A stretch of 64,000 nucleotides of DNA from Romanomermis culicivorax. Lineage: Eukaryota > Nematoda > Enoplea > Mermithida > Mermithidae. How positions within the stretch are numbered: position 1 is the stretch's first letter; every line of letters starts with the position of its first letter. A model generated the notes under the pieces. That model ran no database searches and was not told where the DNA came from. It worked only from the letters and a program-made list of their open reading frames with translations. The position numbers were made by a program, and so were the translations under genes. Of the stretch, positions 1 to 11,937 are shown piece by piece. The DNA lies in NCBI GenBank assembly GCA_963922205.1, contig CAWUHX010000045.1, forward strand, positions 992,001 through 1,056,000. The letters run 5' to 3'.

Positions 1-1781
1 TTTGAAATTACACCGAATTCCTCCACGTTGGTCCGGACCATTGAAAGTTTGACAAAAACGGTCAGCCTGGCTTGCTAAAGTTCGGGTTTTTCAAGATAAA
101 ATAATCGAGGCAGAGACCTGACCATTATAGGATATTACTTATCAATTCTGAGATTCCGGTATCATGCATATATTTGCAGTAACATTACTATAGTTTGTTT
201 TTCCAAACGTATTTTTTCCGAAAAGAATTGAAAGCAGGCAATATATGTACGAAGCGTGTTTCCAGAATTTCATAATTTACTGTAGCACGGGAATTTTCCG
301 AAAACGTAACGTCATAGTTCGCCCACATTCGACGAGACAATTTATTTTTGCCCATTTTAGAATCTGTGCCAAATGCGAATGTGAGGATTTCTGGAAGCAG
401 ATTTCGTTTTTCTCGATGGAAATAGAAAGAGGGAAAAGCAGAGATGTACTAGAGGAATCGGGAGTTCGCATTTTCCCTGCATCCCGTGAGTTGTAATTCA
501 TGCAACTTTGTTGAGAAAAATTCAAATTCATGAAATTTCGACATTAAGTTTACTCTCTCCGAACCTAATATAATTGCATCAAAAACCAAAATCACTGAAT
601 TTTATGATTTTCTATTTTTCCGACCTATCCGAAATTCAGGTGGCTACAGTCACTTCGGACACTGTAAAAATTTACATCCAGAATTAATGGTTCAATCACG
701 TTGATTCAGGAGATACTTGAATAGTTCGTATCTGGAATAAATAGCTCTAAGGATACTACACGTCGGAAAAAACAAAGGTAGATTTAGAACCAGCATACTT
801 TTTCCCACTGGAAAATCTAAGTTTCGTGTGATACAATTCAGTAAGACGTAATCTGATTCACGTCAAAAGAGAAATTAGAAAACCCGTTCTGAAAAGTTTC
901 GTAACTATCATAGCGGAATTTGAAATTTTCGGCTATGATACCGAAATGAAAAACGCAAGTGATATTCAAATATCGCAATGCTATGTTTAAGATAGTAGAT
1001 AATCATGCAAGATTCACTATAGTACGCCGAAATCGGTTGCTTCTTTGCTGAAATATATGCAATTAACCGAGATACTTTTTGTTTCGTTATTAATGTGGCA
1101 ACGCTGTAACGAATTTTAATTTGAATTTGAATTTACGTGAAATCGTCGCCATTCTGTGCCGAAAGAAAAGAAATCAAATTATAAATGATGGTTTTTAATT
1201 TAATTTTTGTGGTATCAAATTATTTCTATAGAACAAAATAATCTGGAGAGATAGAGATGAAAGAATAATCCCAATTTGAATCCAAATTCTGGCCTACTCG
1301 TCTATAACTCGGAAAATTACTATTGATATTAAAACAGTTTGCTAGCAATTATCCATGCTCTTGGTAAATTTTCTATGGGCTCGGCAAAATGCGTTTCTTC
1401 GCTGAAAATAGCAGCAGAAACAAAATATCGCTCATATTATATAAGATTTTGGAGGTCAGATATAACAAGCGATTCATCGCTTAATTTTTGACCGATTCAT
1501 ATTTCTTAAAAGTTAACTTTGTTCCTTCTACTAACCAAATAAAATTTTCATTCTCCACTGAAATTTGCGAAAAACGGACGTTTTCCACAACCTCTGATAG
1601 CCAGAAACCTGCATCTACTCGAGTAAATTAGTCTGACATCAAATTAAATAACTTACAATTCTTAAAACCATCGAATAAAAAGCGTAGATGGGACAAATTC
1701 AATCGCAAATGCGTGTCGCTTTGTGTTGCCGTCACATTTATGTTACAGTAGATTACGGAATTCCATCGAACACACTTCATG
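1..1781. other. AT-rich stretch without a recognisable gene
   Basis: Both strands contain only short open frames with no motif or codon pattern that I can support. No repeat array or inverted terminal repeats stand out. It looks like intergenic or intronic host DNA up to the foldback-like element. Confidence 0.5.
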
Positions 1782-1792
1782 CATACAGCGCT
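1782..1792. repeat. Left target-site duplication of the 1793-2734 element
   Basis: The 11-mer catacagcgct here is identical to positions 2735-2745, immediately outside both inverted termini. Confidence 0.65.
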
Positions 1793-1888
1793 GGATCGCG
1801 ACATTTGGTGGAAGACATTTGGTAGGACGACAATTGGTAGGGTACGACAATGATTTCTGCACAATATGGGATATCATAGGACACACGC

Positions 1889-2160
1889 ATGTCCAAAGGA
1901 ATCTACGGCAAAATGTCTCCAACAGAATATCGCCAACATATGATCCCCACACAAAATGTCTCCGTACAAAATATCCCCGACATAATATCTCCAAAGAATA
2001 TCTCCAGTAAAATGTCTCCAACAAAATATCCCCAACAAATGATCTCCGAACTAAATGTTCCGGTGCAAAATGTCTCCAACACAAAATGTCTCCAACAAAA
2101 CGTCTCTAACAAAAAATCTCCAGCAAAATATCCCCAGCTTTATAATCTCCAACCAACAAA
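1889..2160. repeat. Degenerate short tandem array (tctccaacaaaatatcc type)
   Basis: Units of roughly 10-18 bases with the core ctccaacaaaat recur with many substitutions. Because no stop falls in several frames, the array generates overlapping open frames on both strands. These have repeat-driven composition and are not genes. Confidence 0.75.
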
Positions 2161-2169
2161 GATATTTCC

Positions 2170-2590
2170 GTGATCCTATTGAGGAAAGGGCTTTCGACAT
2201 TGGGAATTCAATGGATGCGGTCAACTTACACAAAAAAATTACCCGGGTGTAAACAAGCATATTTTCGTGAATTTTTTGGCGGAAGGGTTTTCGACTGCTT
2301 CATACCTGTAAGAGGAACCACAGCCTAGCAAGCGAAAGTATGGACTCGGTGCAGGACAAAATGATGCATTCATTGATGATTATCCAAGAGACTTGGCCCA
2401 TAATTATAATTTTTGAGCATTTTTGAATTTTTTAACAAATGTAAACACAATGTAAAGTGACCATACCTGTTGAATTCACAATGATCAAGAACCACCAACC
2501 CAAAAAATCACAGAAATATCTTCGTTTATACGAAGGACAATTTTTTGTGTAAAGTGACCGCATCCATTGAATTCCCAATAGTCGAAAACC
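2170..2590. repeat. Minisatellite family shared with 32.6-33.0 and 54.7-55.35 kb
   Basis: Segments carry the phrases gtgtaaagtgaccgc, ccattgaattccc and tcgaaaacc, plus tttacac and cacgaaaatac in either strand sense. The same phrases make up the tandem arrays around the Polinton insertion site. Here they lie inside the foldback-like element, which shows the family is mobile or widely dispersed. Confidence 0.6.
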
Positions 2591-2734
2591 ACCCGACCAA
2601 TTGTCCATCCTACGAAATGTCGTAACTACCAATTGTCGTCCAACCAATTGCCACCCTACCAATTGACTTCCTACCCATTGCCGCCCTACCAATTGTCGTC
2701 CTACCAACTGTCTTCCTACCAATTGTCGTAGACC

Positions 2735-2745
2735 CATACAGCGCT
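2735..2745. repeat. Right target-site duplication of the 1793-2734 element
   Basis: Exact copy of 1782-1792, abutting the right inverted terminus. Confidence 0.65.
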
Positions 2746-3204
2746 TGCTTTCAACTTTTTCCAGATACAAAATTCGAAAAAACAGACTATAAATTTGGAA
2801 TGGGATCCTTTAGTTACACATTACTTTTCGCCGCCTGGATTCGGTGGGAAATCATGTAAACTATAGGACCGGCTATTTCGAGTATAGAAAATATGGGGAT
2901 TTTTTCCATTAAGATAATATCGATTTAGGAAAATCTAAATTCACATAATTAGTGGTAAGCGTACATGCACGTGGAGGGGGTTGGGGGTTTTGACCCCAGC
3001 ACATTCTAGCTGACCCCAGCAGATTTGACCCCGAGCAATGATTGAGGATATGACAAAGGAAAATGAGCAAGACAGAAGAAAAAGTCGTCATAAAGATGGA
3101 AACGACGTTGTAGTTGAACAATTTTTCTGAACAAAGCACACTTGATTCCAGAAAAGTAACATTAAAACTTTAAGACACAATTTCTCTAAGACTCGACCAA
3201 GGTA

Positions 3205-3588
3205 GTGAGTGATAAGTAAAAAATTAATCATACCTCAAAAATACATATTTTGTACAGTTTTTTTGCGCTGAACAACATGCCAGTATTCTTTTGATCAAAA
3301 AATCTAAATTCGCATTGTAACATCAATCCAAAGGTTCACATTTTTTGCAATTTTTGAAATTTTAGGTCACAATCATTGAAGGCCTATAAGTAATCAGGTA
3401 TGCAATGTCTATCAATAAAACTTTGTCAGTGAAAGTAACAATGTTTAGTTTATATGCATGACACATATAGATATATGTAGCATCAAAATTATGGTTTACA
3501 CTATACTTTAAGTTCCAATTTTCGGCAGTTATCAAACTCAAATTTAGACATTTTTGTAACCCATAAAGTCAAATAATGAGTGTCATCG
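3205..3588. repeat. Left inverted repeat arm
   Basis: Matches the reverse complement of 5879-6260 with a few substitutions and short indels. Shared landmarks are gataagtaaaaaattaatc, aaggcctataagtaatcagg and atagatatatgtagcatc. Confidence 0.85.
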
Positions 3589-5367
3589 AAATAATGAAAG
3601 TGGAGTAGTTGACGTTCATATTCTAAATGAGGATCAAACATCACTGGATCCTCGTAGGGTTCTTCTTCATCTCCAACATCACATTCTCCTTCCAGGTTGC
3701 TACTACAAAATGTAGTATGCTCTTCCCGACAATGGCTGGCTTCCCTAGCCCAGAATCTGGTACATTTGTGGTGGTGTGAGGAAGTCAGATCTGACAAAAG
3801 ATGGGTTCCTCCTCTTTTCTTCAGCAATTGATATTGTTTTTCTTTCAAGGGACAACATATCTTATGCTAATTTGAAGCCCAACCTTTTTCCATAACATTG
3901 AACCAGCCAGCTTCATAAAATAATTGGAGAGCTTCTTGAACTTCAGACAAGCCAGGGGTCAGTCAAACACTTTCTAGTGTTCTACTATAGCTCCGTATTG
4001 CCATATCACGTAAACTTGTTCACTGTGGCATTAGCTTGTGGTTATCCAAAGTAAGATGTGGCAACAAGTTGTGATGAAGTACAAAGGTACAGCCTTCTTC
4101 AGGGCAGTTGAAGGCACAACTTTCCATCTTATATAGCTCATCAGCAACAACTGGATGATCTTCAGATTCTTCTTCAAAGTTGATGATTGAAATTTTTGGA
4201 TGAATACCAATCGAGAACTTTGGTGTTTGGAGGGGTGCAACCTCTGGCTGGTTTTCATGAACAACATGATGAATTTCAAGCTTTGGTAACTGTTCAAACC
4301 TCAATATTTTCATCTTGAATATGCTTCCAGTACCAACCTTGTAAGCTTCAGTTGCCTCAATTTCAGTAGGTGTGAACTGTAAATTGAAGTAGCTCCTGAT
4401 ACCAAATGCTTCAAGGTTCATCTTCTTGTGTGGAATTTTGAGATTGCCAGTGATGAATGATGTTTCCTTGACCATTCCATGTGTCGCAGCACAGGTGATA
4501 AATTCTTCAGCAGTTGTACATCGATTGTTTTCATCTATAAACAGTCGAACTTGCCTCTTTATTAGTGCAGAAATTTGATCACATGGGCTTTCACAGAATT
4601 GAGATTCAGAGAAGTCCCAGTTCTTGATAGTTACTCCTGTTTTCTGAGATATTTTTGGCACTATGAGCAAGGTTGGGAAGCCATAAAAACATCAAGCATT
4701 GTCAGATTGCACAAAAGCTGCATTGATTGTGGGCTGCTTTGCCTTGATTTTTGTCAATATGTCAGTTAGTATTCCAATAATTGCATTACTGTCTTGTGAA
4801 AACGAGTTGAAAACATGGACAAATATAAGGTGGTGTAGTGTCTACTTTTCATCACAAGGGCATAGGTGATGTGCCATGGCAAACTGCACTTACCAAACCA
4901 GCTTGACTGATCTTCCAGTCCACTGAAAGACAGAAATTTCATTGCCCAATCAAGCTGGAGGTAAACATGATTCTTCTGGAGGTTGTCAATGGTGTTTTTC
5001 CATGCATCATTTGGTCCATTGATCTAAGCTGGTGTTGATGCCATTCCAATGTATTACTGATACTTTCATCAGCTAAATATTCAGCTTCAACTTTATCAAT
5101 TTAGTTTGCAAATTGGAATTGAGTCACTGCCTCTTTGATGTCTTTCAGTGTCTTCTTTAACTGCTCACAATTGTCACATCTCTTGTCATAAATGTTATCT
5201 GTATATTTTTCCTGTAACTTTGGATGTATTGGATCACTAAGAGCATGCCATAAACAGTGATCAAAAATACATGATTTTGGCTTTATGTGGAGTCCATAAT
5301 CATTTTTTAAATACAATTTTGCTTCTTTCATCTTTAATATAGTATCTTGTGTCAATGTGGGTCCCAT
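3501..5367 (-). pseudogene. Decayed transposase-like protein with C2H2 finger
   Basis: Frames in order on the minus strand are 5367-5101, about 5030-4680, 4670-4020 and 3848-3501, separated by stops and frameshifts. The first has a D-H-C...A-L-S-D block and a C-x2-C pair. The second carries DWAMKF and, further on, QSDNA. The third contains WDFSESQ and ends in a C-x4-C...H...H finger (CPEEGC to DNHK). I recognise this order from a multicopy family of uncharacterised predicted proteins in cnidarian and mollusc genomes, which behave like transposon proteins. Conserved Asp residues in the SDNA and WDF blocks could be catalytic, which is inference. The last frame runs into the left inverted arm. 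The gene is clearly broken. Confidence 0.65.
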
Positions 5368-5878
5368 TTATCTGAGAAAGATCCAAAAAGTTTATGTTGG
5401 TTCACTACTTTATCAGTTTTCGCTAAAAATTTGAACAATCTTTCATCTTATAGTTAACCAAAAGAACATGGCTTTTCTAGCAAGTTGGTTGGTATATAGC
5501 CACATACTGTGGCTGCAATGTAGTCGATTTGGATTAGAATTAATAGTATTTCGACTAAATGGAACACCAATTTGCATCTGAAGTTCTTTCAACAATATCT
5601 AGAATGTGTTTTACTTTGTGTAATTTCCCATGTAAGTGATAAAGATATTGTGACCAAACCTTATGGGTCAAGATGTAAGCCTGCAATGCATAGTAGTTTT
5701 GATTGGATTATTAGAATTTTGGGTGAATGACTGCATTTTTAAGCAAAAAATTTTGTAACTTTATTCAAAAATGGCTTGCACTTGTTTCACCGTTACACAC
5801 TCAATGGTTTTTTTATTTTGATAAAACTTTGTGGGTATGTGGCCAAGGGGTCCAGCCATAACATAGTGGAGTTTAATC

Positions 5879-6260
5879 AATGACACTCATTATTTGACTT
5901 TACAGGATACAAAAATGTGTGTATTTCAGTCATTGATAAGTGCTGAAAATTTGAATTTAAAGTGTAGTGTAAACCATAATTTTGATGCTACATATATCTA
6001 TATGTGTCGTGCATATACTCTGAACATTGTCACTTTCACCGACAAAGTTTTATTGATCGACATTGCATGCCTGATTACTTATAGGCCTTCAATGATTGTG
6101 ACCTAAAATTTTGAAAATTGCAAAACATTTGAACCTTTGGATTAATGTTACAAAACGAATTCTGATTCTTAGATCAAACAAATACTGGCACGTTGTTCAG
6201 CACAAAAAACTGTACAAATTACGTTTTTTTGAGGTATGATTAATTTTTTACTTATCACAC
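5879..6260. repeat. Right inverted repeat arm
   Basis: Reverse-complement partner of 3205-3588. The two arms enclose the decayed transposase-like gene. Confidence 0.85.
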
Positions 6261-6489
6261 TTAACTACAGGCCTCGGTTGATTATTACAGAAAATGTATC
6301 TTAAAAAGTGTTGTATAAGCAAATAATTTCATATGTCTGACTAATATATAGGTCGACGAGTATCTTGCTTGGATGTTAGAAGACCTTTCTTTTCATTATC
6401 AAGAACGAAAAACATTTTCTATTTCATCCACTGTTCTCGCTGACCCCTAGCAGAATTTCTACATGCTGTGCATGTATGGTCGTAAGATC

Positions 6490-7741
6490 TGCATAATCCA
6501 AAATTTTGGTGATACCTAACATTCGAATCAATTAAGAGACTATGTGCGCAAATCGGCTTTATTGAAAAACCAGAACCTAAACCTCAATTCAGAGCTGGAA
6601 TGTCTTGCTGTGCTGAATTGAATGATTTCTGAAGACTGGCTACTCAAAATATTCACATGGTATCTATCAGAGTTTACTAGAATTCAAACATCAATGAAAC
6701 AAAGAAATTCAAAAATGAGATGATACAAATATCTATGGAGCCATAAAAATACAGCGTTATTCGGAAAATGCCCGCCAAAAAAAATTTCCACATCTACCAC
6801 TACTTTTTGTTGTAAATATGTTTCATTCCAATAAAGCTTGTCATCTTTATAGAGAAAAGGGAAATCGTTTTTGCGAAAAATGATTTACACAACACTGTTC
6901 AACGTCGAGAACTACTCATTGTGTGTTTTTGGCGAGTTTGGGTTGTGATTTCAACTGACGGACTTGGGTCGATCCTTAAAGAATTGACTTTGCATTGCTT
7001 TGAAGTATGTTCTAAATTTCAAATTGCAGACACTAATTAACGACACTGCCTATTCATTTTTAAATGAGCCTCCGAAAGCAACATAATTGTTATAAATTAG
7101 TGAGCAGATAATAAACCCGCATCATAGGCAGACATCTTTTTTTCCAATTTGTTCGCCGAACTGCTTTATTATTATAATCCATTCATGTTGAAATGATCGA
7201 TGCAGCGGTTGGAATTTCAGCAGACACAGCCTCATTAGAGATCAGGGAATAAACTTCGACAATCTTGAAATGATTGAAAAGAGCAATCGTCAAGTTAGTC
7301 CGTAATACTAAGGAAAAATTTATAGAATAGAGTCAACAAGGCTTCCACAGTTTTAAATTTTTGATAAAAATTTGACCGCAATCTCACTGCATTGATCATT
7401 TCAAAATGGATGGAGTGTAGTCACACGGACATATCGAACGTAGGCAAAGTTTCCATTCCTTACCACATTTACGCTAATTTTGATGTAAACAAGACCTACA
7501 AGGAAAAATTCCTAGCGTTACTTTACTCTATGGGCCATTATTTCGGAATTTATAGCCGGCGGCCATCTCCATCATGAATCCTAACCTCATGAAAATTGTG
7601 CAATGATTCTGATTACTTTGAGCTATTTGTATTTTCGATTTCGGTTCATCAACGAAAGTAAGTGGTGGTATTTTTTACAATGAATAAAAAAGTTATCAAA
7701 TGTAAGACATTGATTTTAAATGTGAAGTCTATCAAGAGGTC
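6490..7741. other. AT-rich stretch without a recognisable gene
   Basis: No long open frame, tandem repeat or inverted repeat is evident between the 3.5-kb transposon and the 1.4-kb TAA-flanked element. Confidence 0.5.
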
Positions 7742-7744
7742 TAA

Positions 7745-9144
7745 AGGCCGATGTATAGTAATCCGTAATCCTGATCCTTAATCCTGAGTTCCTGACCCGA
7801 TAAGGATCAGGAAAGGATAGGACCAGGTAAAGTCGTCCTTAACGTCCCTAAATTTAAGGATTGGGACGACTACATGACAATTATTTTACAGTAAGATTAG
7901 ATATTGAGATGCGTAAGTTGTATAAATAAAGACGATCAGACAGTAGATTTTATACATTTTATTGATCTTATTTATTATTCTGATTATTTTTTTGTTTTCG
8001 TTCACGTTGTACATGTTTACATACATGCATTTACATTATTTTGTTTACAGTGTTTTTTGTTTATTTGTCATATTTTAATTCCCCCCTAATTAATTTTTTT
8101 GATTTTAAATTTTAAAATTTTTTTTTAATTTTAAAATTTATAGTTTTGAATTTTTAAATTTTAAATTTTCAAATTTTAAATTTTTAAATTTTAAATTTTT
8201 AAATTTTAAACTTTTTAATTTTAAATTTTTTAATTTTAAATTTTTTAATTTTAAATTTTTCAATTTTAAATTTTTTAATTTTAAATTTTAAAATTTTTTA
8301 GTTTTAAATTTTATATTTTTTCGAATTTGTTTATTTGAAATTTTAAAATTTTCTAATTTTAAATTTTTTAATTTCAAATTTTTTAATTTCAAATTTTTTA
8401 ATTTTAAATTTTTGAATTTTGAATTTTTTAATTTTTTAATTTTTGAATTTTTAAATTTTTAAATTTTAAATTTTTCAATTTTAAATTTTCTTAGTTACTA
8501 AGTTTTCAATTTAAAATGTTTAAATTTTCAATATTTTAATTTTAAATTTTTTTAAATTAATAAAGTTTGACACTAAAATTAATTAATTTTTTAGAAAGTT
8601 AATTTTTAATAAATAAAAACGCTGGTATCAATCAACAAAAGCCGCAAATCTGCCGTTTTGTTGTAAACAAACATGGCTACAGTATTACAACACACTGTAG
8701 TTGCAAAGTATTGCACTTGCGTAAAGTGCGCATATTTCATCGAAAAAAATGAAAAATCTATTTCTTAGCTGACTACTCTATCTTATCTGATAACAAAGTT
8801 TTTGCTAATTTCACTTCATTTTACATTCCAATAACCGGAAAATGTAAATAGGATTATGCGCAGGCTGAAGCCGTTACGCATTTTATGAGTATTTACTGTA
8901 GCGTGTAGCTTTCCCGATCCTTAAAAAGTACGGTAGGCTTGTACTTTGTTCCCGACGTCAGGAAAGCCGATCCTTTCCCGATCAGGAAGACATCGGGAAC
9001 ACCTTTCCTTATCAGGTCGGGAACGCTGTCCCGATCCTGATTTCAGGATTACGGATTGCGTCAGGATCGAAAATTTAGGGAACGAGCTTTCCTGATTCAG
9101 GAAAGGCCATTTTTTTAAGGATCGGGACGACTATACATCGGCCT
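7745..9144. mobile_element. 1.4-kb MITE-like element, TAA target duplication
   Basis: The ends are aggccgatgtatagt and its reverse complement, directly flanked by taa on both sides (7742-7744 and 9145-9147). Inside each end are diverged repeats of gatcctgat, cctgagttcctg and gggacgact. A 3-bp TAA or TTA duplication is typical of PIF/Harbinger elements, so this may be a non-autonomous relative. No transposase frame was found. The middle is a 0.5-kb A/T tandem array. Confidence 0.7.
8084..8575. repeat. Palindromic A/T tandem array
   Basis: Nearly pure A and T in units such as ttttaaattttaaa and tttttaatttta. Each unit is close to its own reverse complement, so the tract could form cruciforms and is an easy site for replication slippage. 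Confidence 0.9.
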
Positions 9145-9250
9145 TAAGACCGTTTGAATTTTTTTTATCCACGTTCACAGTGATTTCTGTTCTTTATGCG
9201 AAGCAGTACAAAATTATTATTGTGTGTGGTCCTTCGTGTAAAAAGTACTC

Positions 9251-9466
9251 TTGTTGCAACAACTATTTCCAACTTTCCGGGTTCCGTTTGTCATAATCAA
9301 TAAAGACGACGATAGTAAATTGGACGCGGAAATCGTATTGAATTTCGATCGTTACGAAGTAGCCGACGAAAAATGGTTCGCTTTCAAAAAAGCCAAAGCT
9401 TCAAGCACCGATTGTCAATCGAACAGAAACGATAATACGCATACCAGCGACCTGATCACAAACTGA
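9251..9466 (+). CDS. Possible terminal exon of an unidentified host gene
   Basis: A 71-codon frame ends in TGA. Its codons are mixed in GC content, unlike the surrounding AT-rich DNA and more like the GPCR exons further right. The product is polar and acidic (KDDDSKLDAEIVLNFD) with no domain I recognise. A good acceptor (ttcacag) ends at 9180, but the frame does not run open from there, so the true exon start is unknown. It may be chance coding potential. Confidence 0.2.
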   Translation: MLQQLFPTFRVPFVIINKDDDSKLDAEIVLNFDRYEVADEKWFAFKKAKASSTDCQSNRNDNTHTSDLITN

Positions 9467-10347
9467 AAAATGATTATGGCCTTCTAGTGAATTAGTTTGA
9501 TTATTTTATTTAATGACGTACTATTAGATAAGTGATGTAAATTGGTGTTCATCTTGATTTCCACTGTACTTGAATGCTCGAAACAGAGTAAACATATTGT
9601 GGTTTCACAAATCAGTAACAGATCGATTAATATTGCTGTGTGGAGAAATCTATCTTCATTACGCAAGTTGCCGAAGTCTTTTGATTTGGTGTCTTATAAA
9701 AACCCCATCTGTGTATATCGGTCACTTACCCTACTCGGATTCTGCGACCCTCTTACGCCTAGCAAAGTTCACAAGAGAGTTTTCAATCAGCCGTAGGCAC
9801 CCTGCACCTCTGCCAAAAAGTTCAGTTTCCTTGATTTATCGCTTTCAGAGTAATACAGTTTTTCTGTTAAAGTTGTCTTTGAAATTTAGTTCGTATATGT
9901 GCAAGTCGTAGAATGTAGATTGAGAAATCTTTCTTATCGAATTGATTAATTTGTACAAAAACTTTGATGAAATTCTGTTTTGCCGAGCAGCAATAAAAGT
10001 ATTTAGTTCTTGACAGCAATCTAACAAAAAATGATTTTGTTCACTGTGGTTGGCGGTAATTTTAGATAAATGTTTCACAATATAACCTTCCTGACCTGAA
10101 TAGTAGTTCAAACGTTGTCTTCGTAATTGATCTTCTTAAAGTTTATAACATACTGACCTTGCTCTAACTTCAATAAAAATTGGGGCTGAAGTGTTAGGAT
10201 AATTTCAACTGGATCGAAAAACGGAGGAATTGCGAAAGACTGAAATAAAGAAACGTTGAATAAAGTTGGCGCGGATAATAACGATGGCCTTATCTTTTAC
10301 AATAGGAAACCTTTTTGCTACATTTAAAAATACTTAGAATTCGTTCT
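9467..10347. other. Stretch without a supported gene
   Basis: Overlapping open frames at 9542-9911 (+) and 9845-10111 (-) have no recognisable domain, and nothing favours one over the other. No repeat structure was seen. Confidence 0.4.
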
Positions 10348-10543
10348 GGGCCCGGTTGCACAATTTCATGAGTTCAAGAGCTAGGAGTATCAGGAGTAAT
10401 TTTGCTCTTTGTCTAGGAGTCTCCTAAATCGGGTTGCACAATTTCCAATCGTGGTAGGAATAAATTTTTGGGAGTAACGCTTTTTTACTCCTGTTAAAAG
10501 TAATTTTTGGGTGTAAATTTGGAGTCAACTTAGGAATAATTTT

Positions 10544-10804
10544 TCAGGATAAAAAACCACCATTGGCTAAATAGCGAAGGCAAAGTAAAATTTGTTCTTT
10601 TGGACATAATGCGGCATTCAAATAAGATTCTGGCTCCAAATATGGTCCAATAACGTTACATAATTCCTCAACAACTTGTTGAGATAATCGAAAACATTCA
10701 CGAAAATTAATTGCATCAAAATTTATAAATTGTTGATAAAGAGAAGCCTTCCGAATCTACATGTCACCAAAGTGATCGTCCTCTTCATCACTTGAACTGT
10801 CCAT
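10544..10804 (-). pseudogene. HARBI1-like transposase N-terminal fragment
   Basis: From ATG at 10804 the frame gives an acidic start, an in-frame TAG at 10757-10759, then about 70 residues up to TGA at 10544-10546. The post-stop part has NFRECFRLS, a hydrophobic helix ending IGPYLEPES and the block EQILLCLRYLANG. In PIF/Harbinger transposases the same three blocks form the helix-rich N-terminal region before the DDE domain. No DDE domain follows. This is a truncated relic. Confidence 0.75.
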
Positions 10805-10886
10805 GAATGCGAGTATTTCAGATCGTATTGAATAAAAATAACAATTTAGGAACAAAGAAAGCATCCCAAAATTTGTATAGTGTTCT

Positions 10887-11113
10887 GTAGTCTGTTTTTT
10901 ATAAAATGCTAATAAAATGAAAAAAGACACAAATATTAGGTGACTTGAAAATCCTGCACATGAAGGTTCTATTGTTCCTTTTCTCGCTTAAAAAATTTCC
11001 AAGCGTTAATTGAGTGTCGACACAAAATTTCACTTCCATACGACGTACGACTTGGCAGAAAATATAAAATAGGACTTGCTTTCCAGATTCATTATTTGGA
11101 AGCATTTTATGAA
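10887..11113. mobile_element. MITE 'agtctgttttt' copy a (nested)
   Basis: Starts tgtagtctgttttttataaaatgc and ends tggaagcattttatgaagg. It is the same family as copies at 14817, 57605, 58000, 59056 and 62578. It is nested in the Harbinger element, so it is younger than that element. Confidence 0.7.
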
Positions 11114-11522
11114 GGAGTGAATTACGCCTCGATAAATACTCCTGAAATATTGCGCAACTGAGTTTAAGAATTGCTCCTAAAAATACCTATACACGCCCTT
11201 TTTTAATCCGAAAAACGCTCCTACAGTCTTTTACTCCTAAACTCCTACCTCCTAAATTGTGCAACGCGATTTGCTCCTTTACTACTTATTCCTGAGCTCC
11301 TGAAGAATTTTGCAATAGGCACCTGATCAGACTATTTTATAGGGATGGCTATGGCAGGGATATTACCTCTATCTAAGGTCCTAAAAATTAGGCGTTGGGT
11401 GTTAAATTTTTTAAAAATTGCATATTTAGTGAAAGTGTGGGTACCACAACAAATTTTGACGAAAGTGTAGGTACCACAGTAAATTTTGAACTCTGCGCCC
11501 ATCTGCAAACCTGGGCCGGTGT

Positions 11523-11747
11523 CATCAAAGAGATTTAAGCTCCAGCTGAGCTGCAGCACAGACTATTGCTTAACTTTATATGTTATACCTTTTTCGTTAA
11601 GGTGCAGCTCAGCTCCAGCTTTCCAGATATGTTTTGTGCGTCAGAGTAAAGCTACTACTGGGCTGCAGCTTAACGGCAATGGTATAACATATAGAGTTAA
11701 GCTACAGCTTGAGCTGCAGCTCAGCTAGAGCTTGAGTCTCTTTGATG
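11523..11747. mobile_element. 225-bp palindromic MITE
   Basis: The left arm (11523-11591) and right arm (11679-11747) are near-perfect reverse complements. They start catcaaagaga, run through gctgagctgcagc and finish at tatgttatacc. The loop is under 90 bp. The RNA would fold into one long hairpin. No coding capacity is visible. Confidence 0.8.
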
Positions 11748-11937
11748 GAACCAGTTCTGGATCTTTAGGACTTTTGGTGTTTCCAATCAACGTGGTGTTC
11801 CGTTTCCAGTGGAATATCTTGTGTTAGACGCTATATGGCATTTTGTCTGAGTTCTTCGTTTTCTATTTACTTTGAATACTTCATTTTTTGAATTTTTACT
11901 ATTGCACTTTCTAGTCTTCCTTTATCAATAAGTATCA

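Larger units (their letters stand above)
1793..2734. mobile_element. Non-autonomous foldback/MULE-like element
   Basis: The element is 942 bp and is flanked by the perfect 11-bp direct repeat catacagcgct (1782-1792 and 2735-2745), read as a target-site duplication. Its ends are inverted copies of each other over about 50 bp. They are built from short tandem units around ttggtaggacgacaa, at 1800-1850 on the left and, inverted, at 2595-2733 on the right. The interior holds a degenerate microsatellite and copies of a minisatellite also found near 32.7 and 55 kb. No transposase frame is visible. Target duplications of 9-11 bp and repeat-built termini are known from MULEs and foldback elements; the class is an inference. 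Confidence 0.7.
2955..6487 (-). mobile_element. DNA transposon with about 380-bp terminal/subterminal inverted repeats
   Basis: Positions 3205-3588 and 5879-6260 are inverted copies of each other at roughly 85-90 percent identity by eye. Similarity weakens outward but includes catgcac at both outer ends (about 2965 and 6465) and a gctgacccc motif on each side. Between the arms lies a minus-strand decayed transposase-like gene. The exact ends and target duplication could not be fixed. I do not assign a superfamily with confidence. Confidence 0.7.
10348..11323 (-). mobile_element. Decayed PIF/Harbinger element
   Basis: The termini begin gggcccggttgcaca on the left and end tgcaataggcacc on the right. 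Internal inverted copies (gggttgcacaattt and aaattgtgcaac) sit about 85 bp inside. The minus strand between them carries the N-terminal part of a HARBI1-like transposase. A separate 225-bp MITE has inserted at 10887-11113. The element is only about 1 kb, so most of the transposase has been lost. Confidence 0.75.

Noticed and set aside
1723..2173. Overlapping open frames on both strands across the microsatellite
   Set aside because: Stop-free reading in several frames is caused by the repeat unit; composition is repeat-driven.
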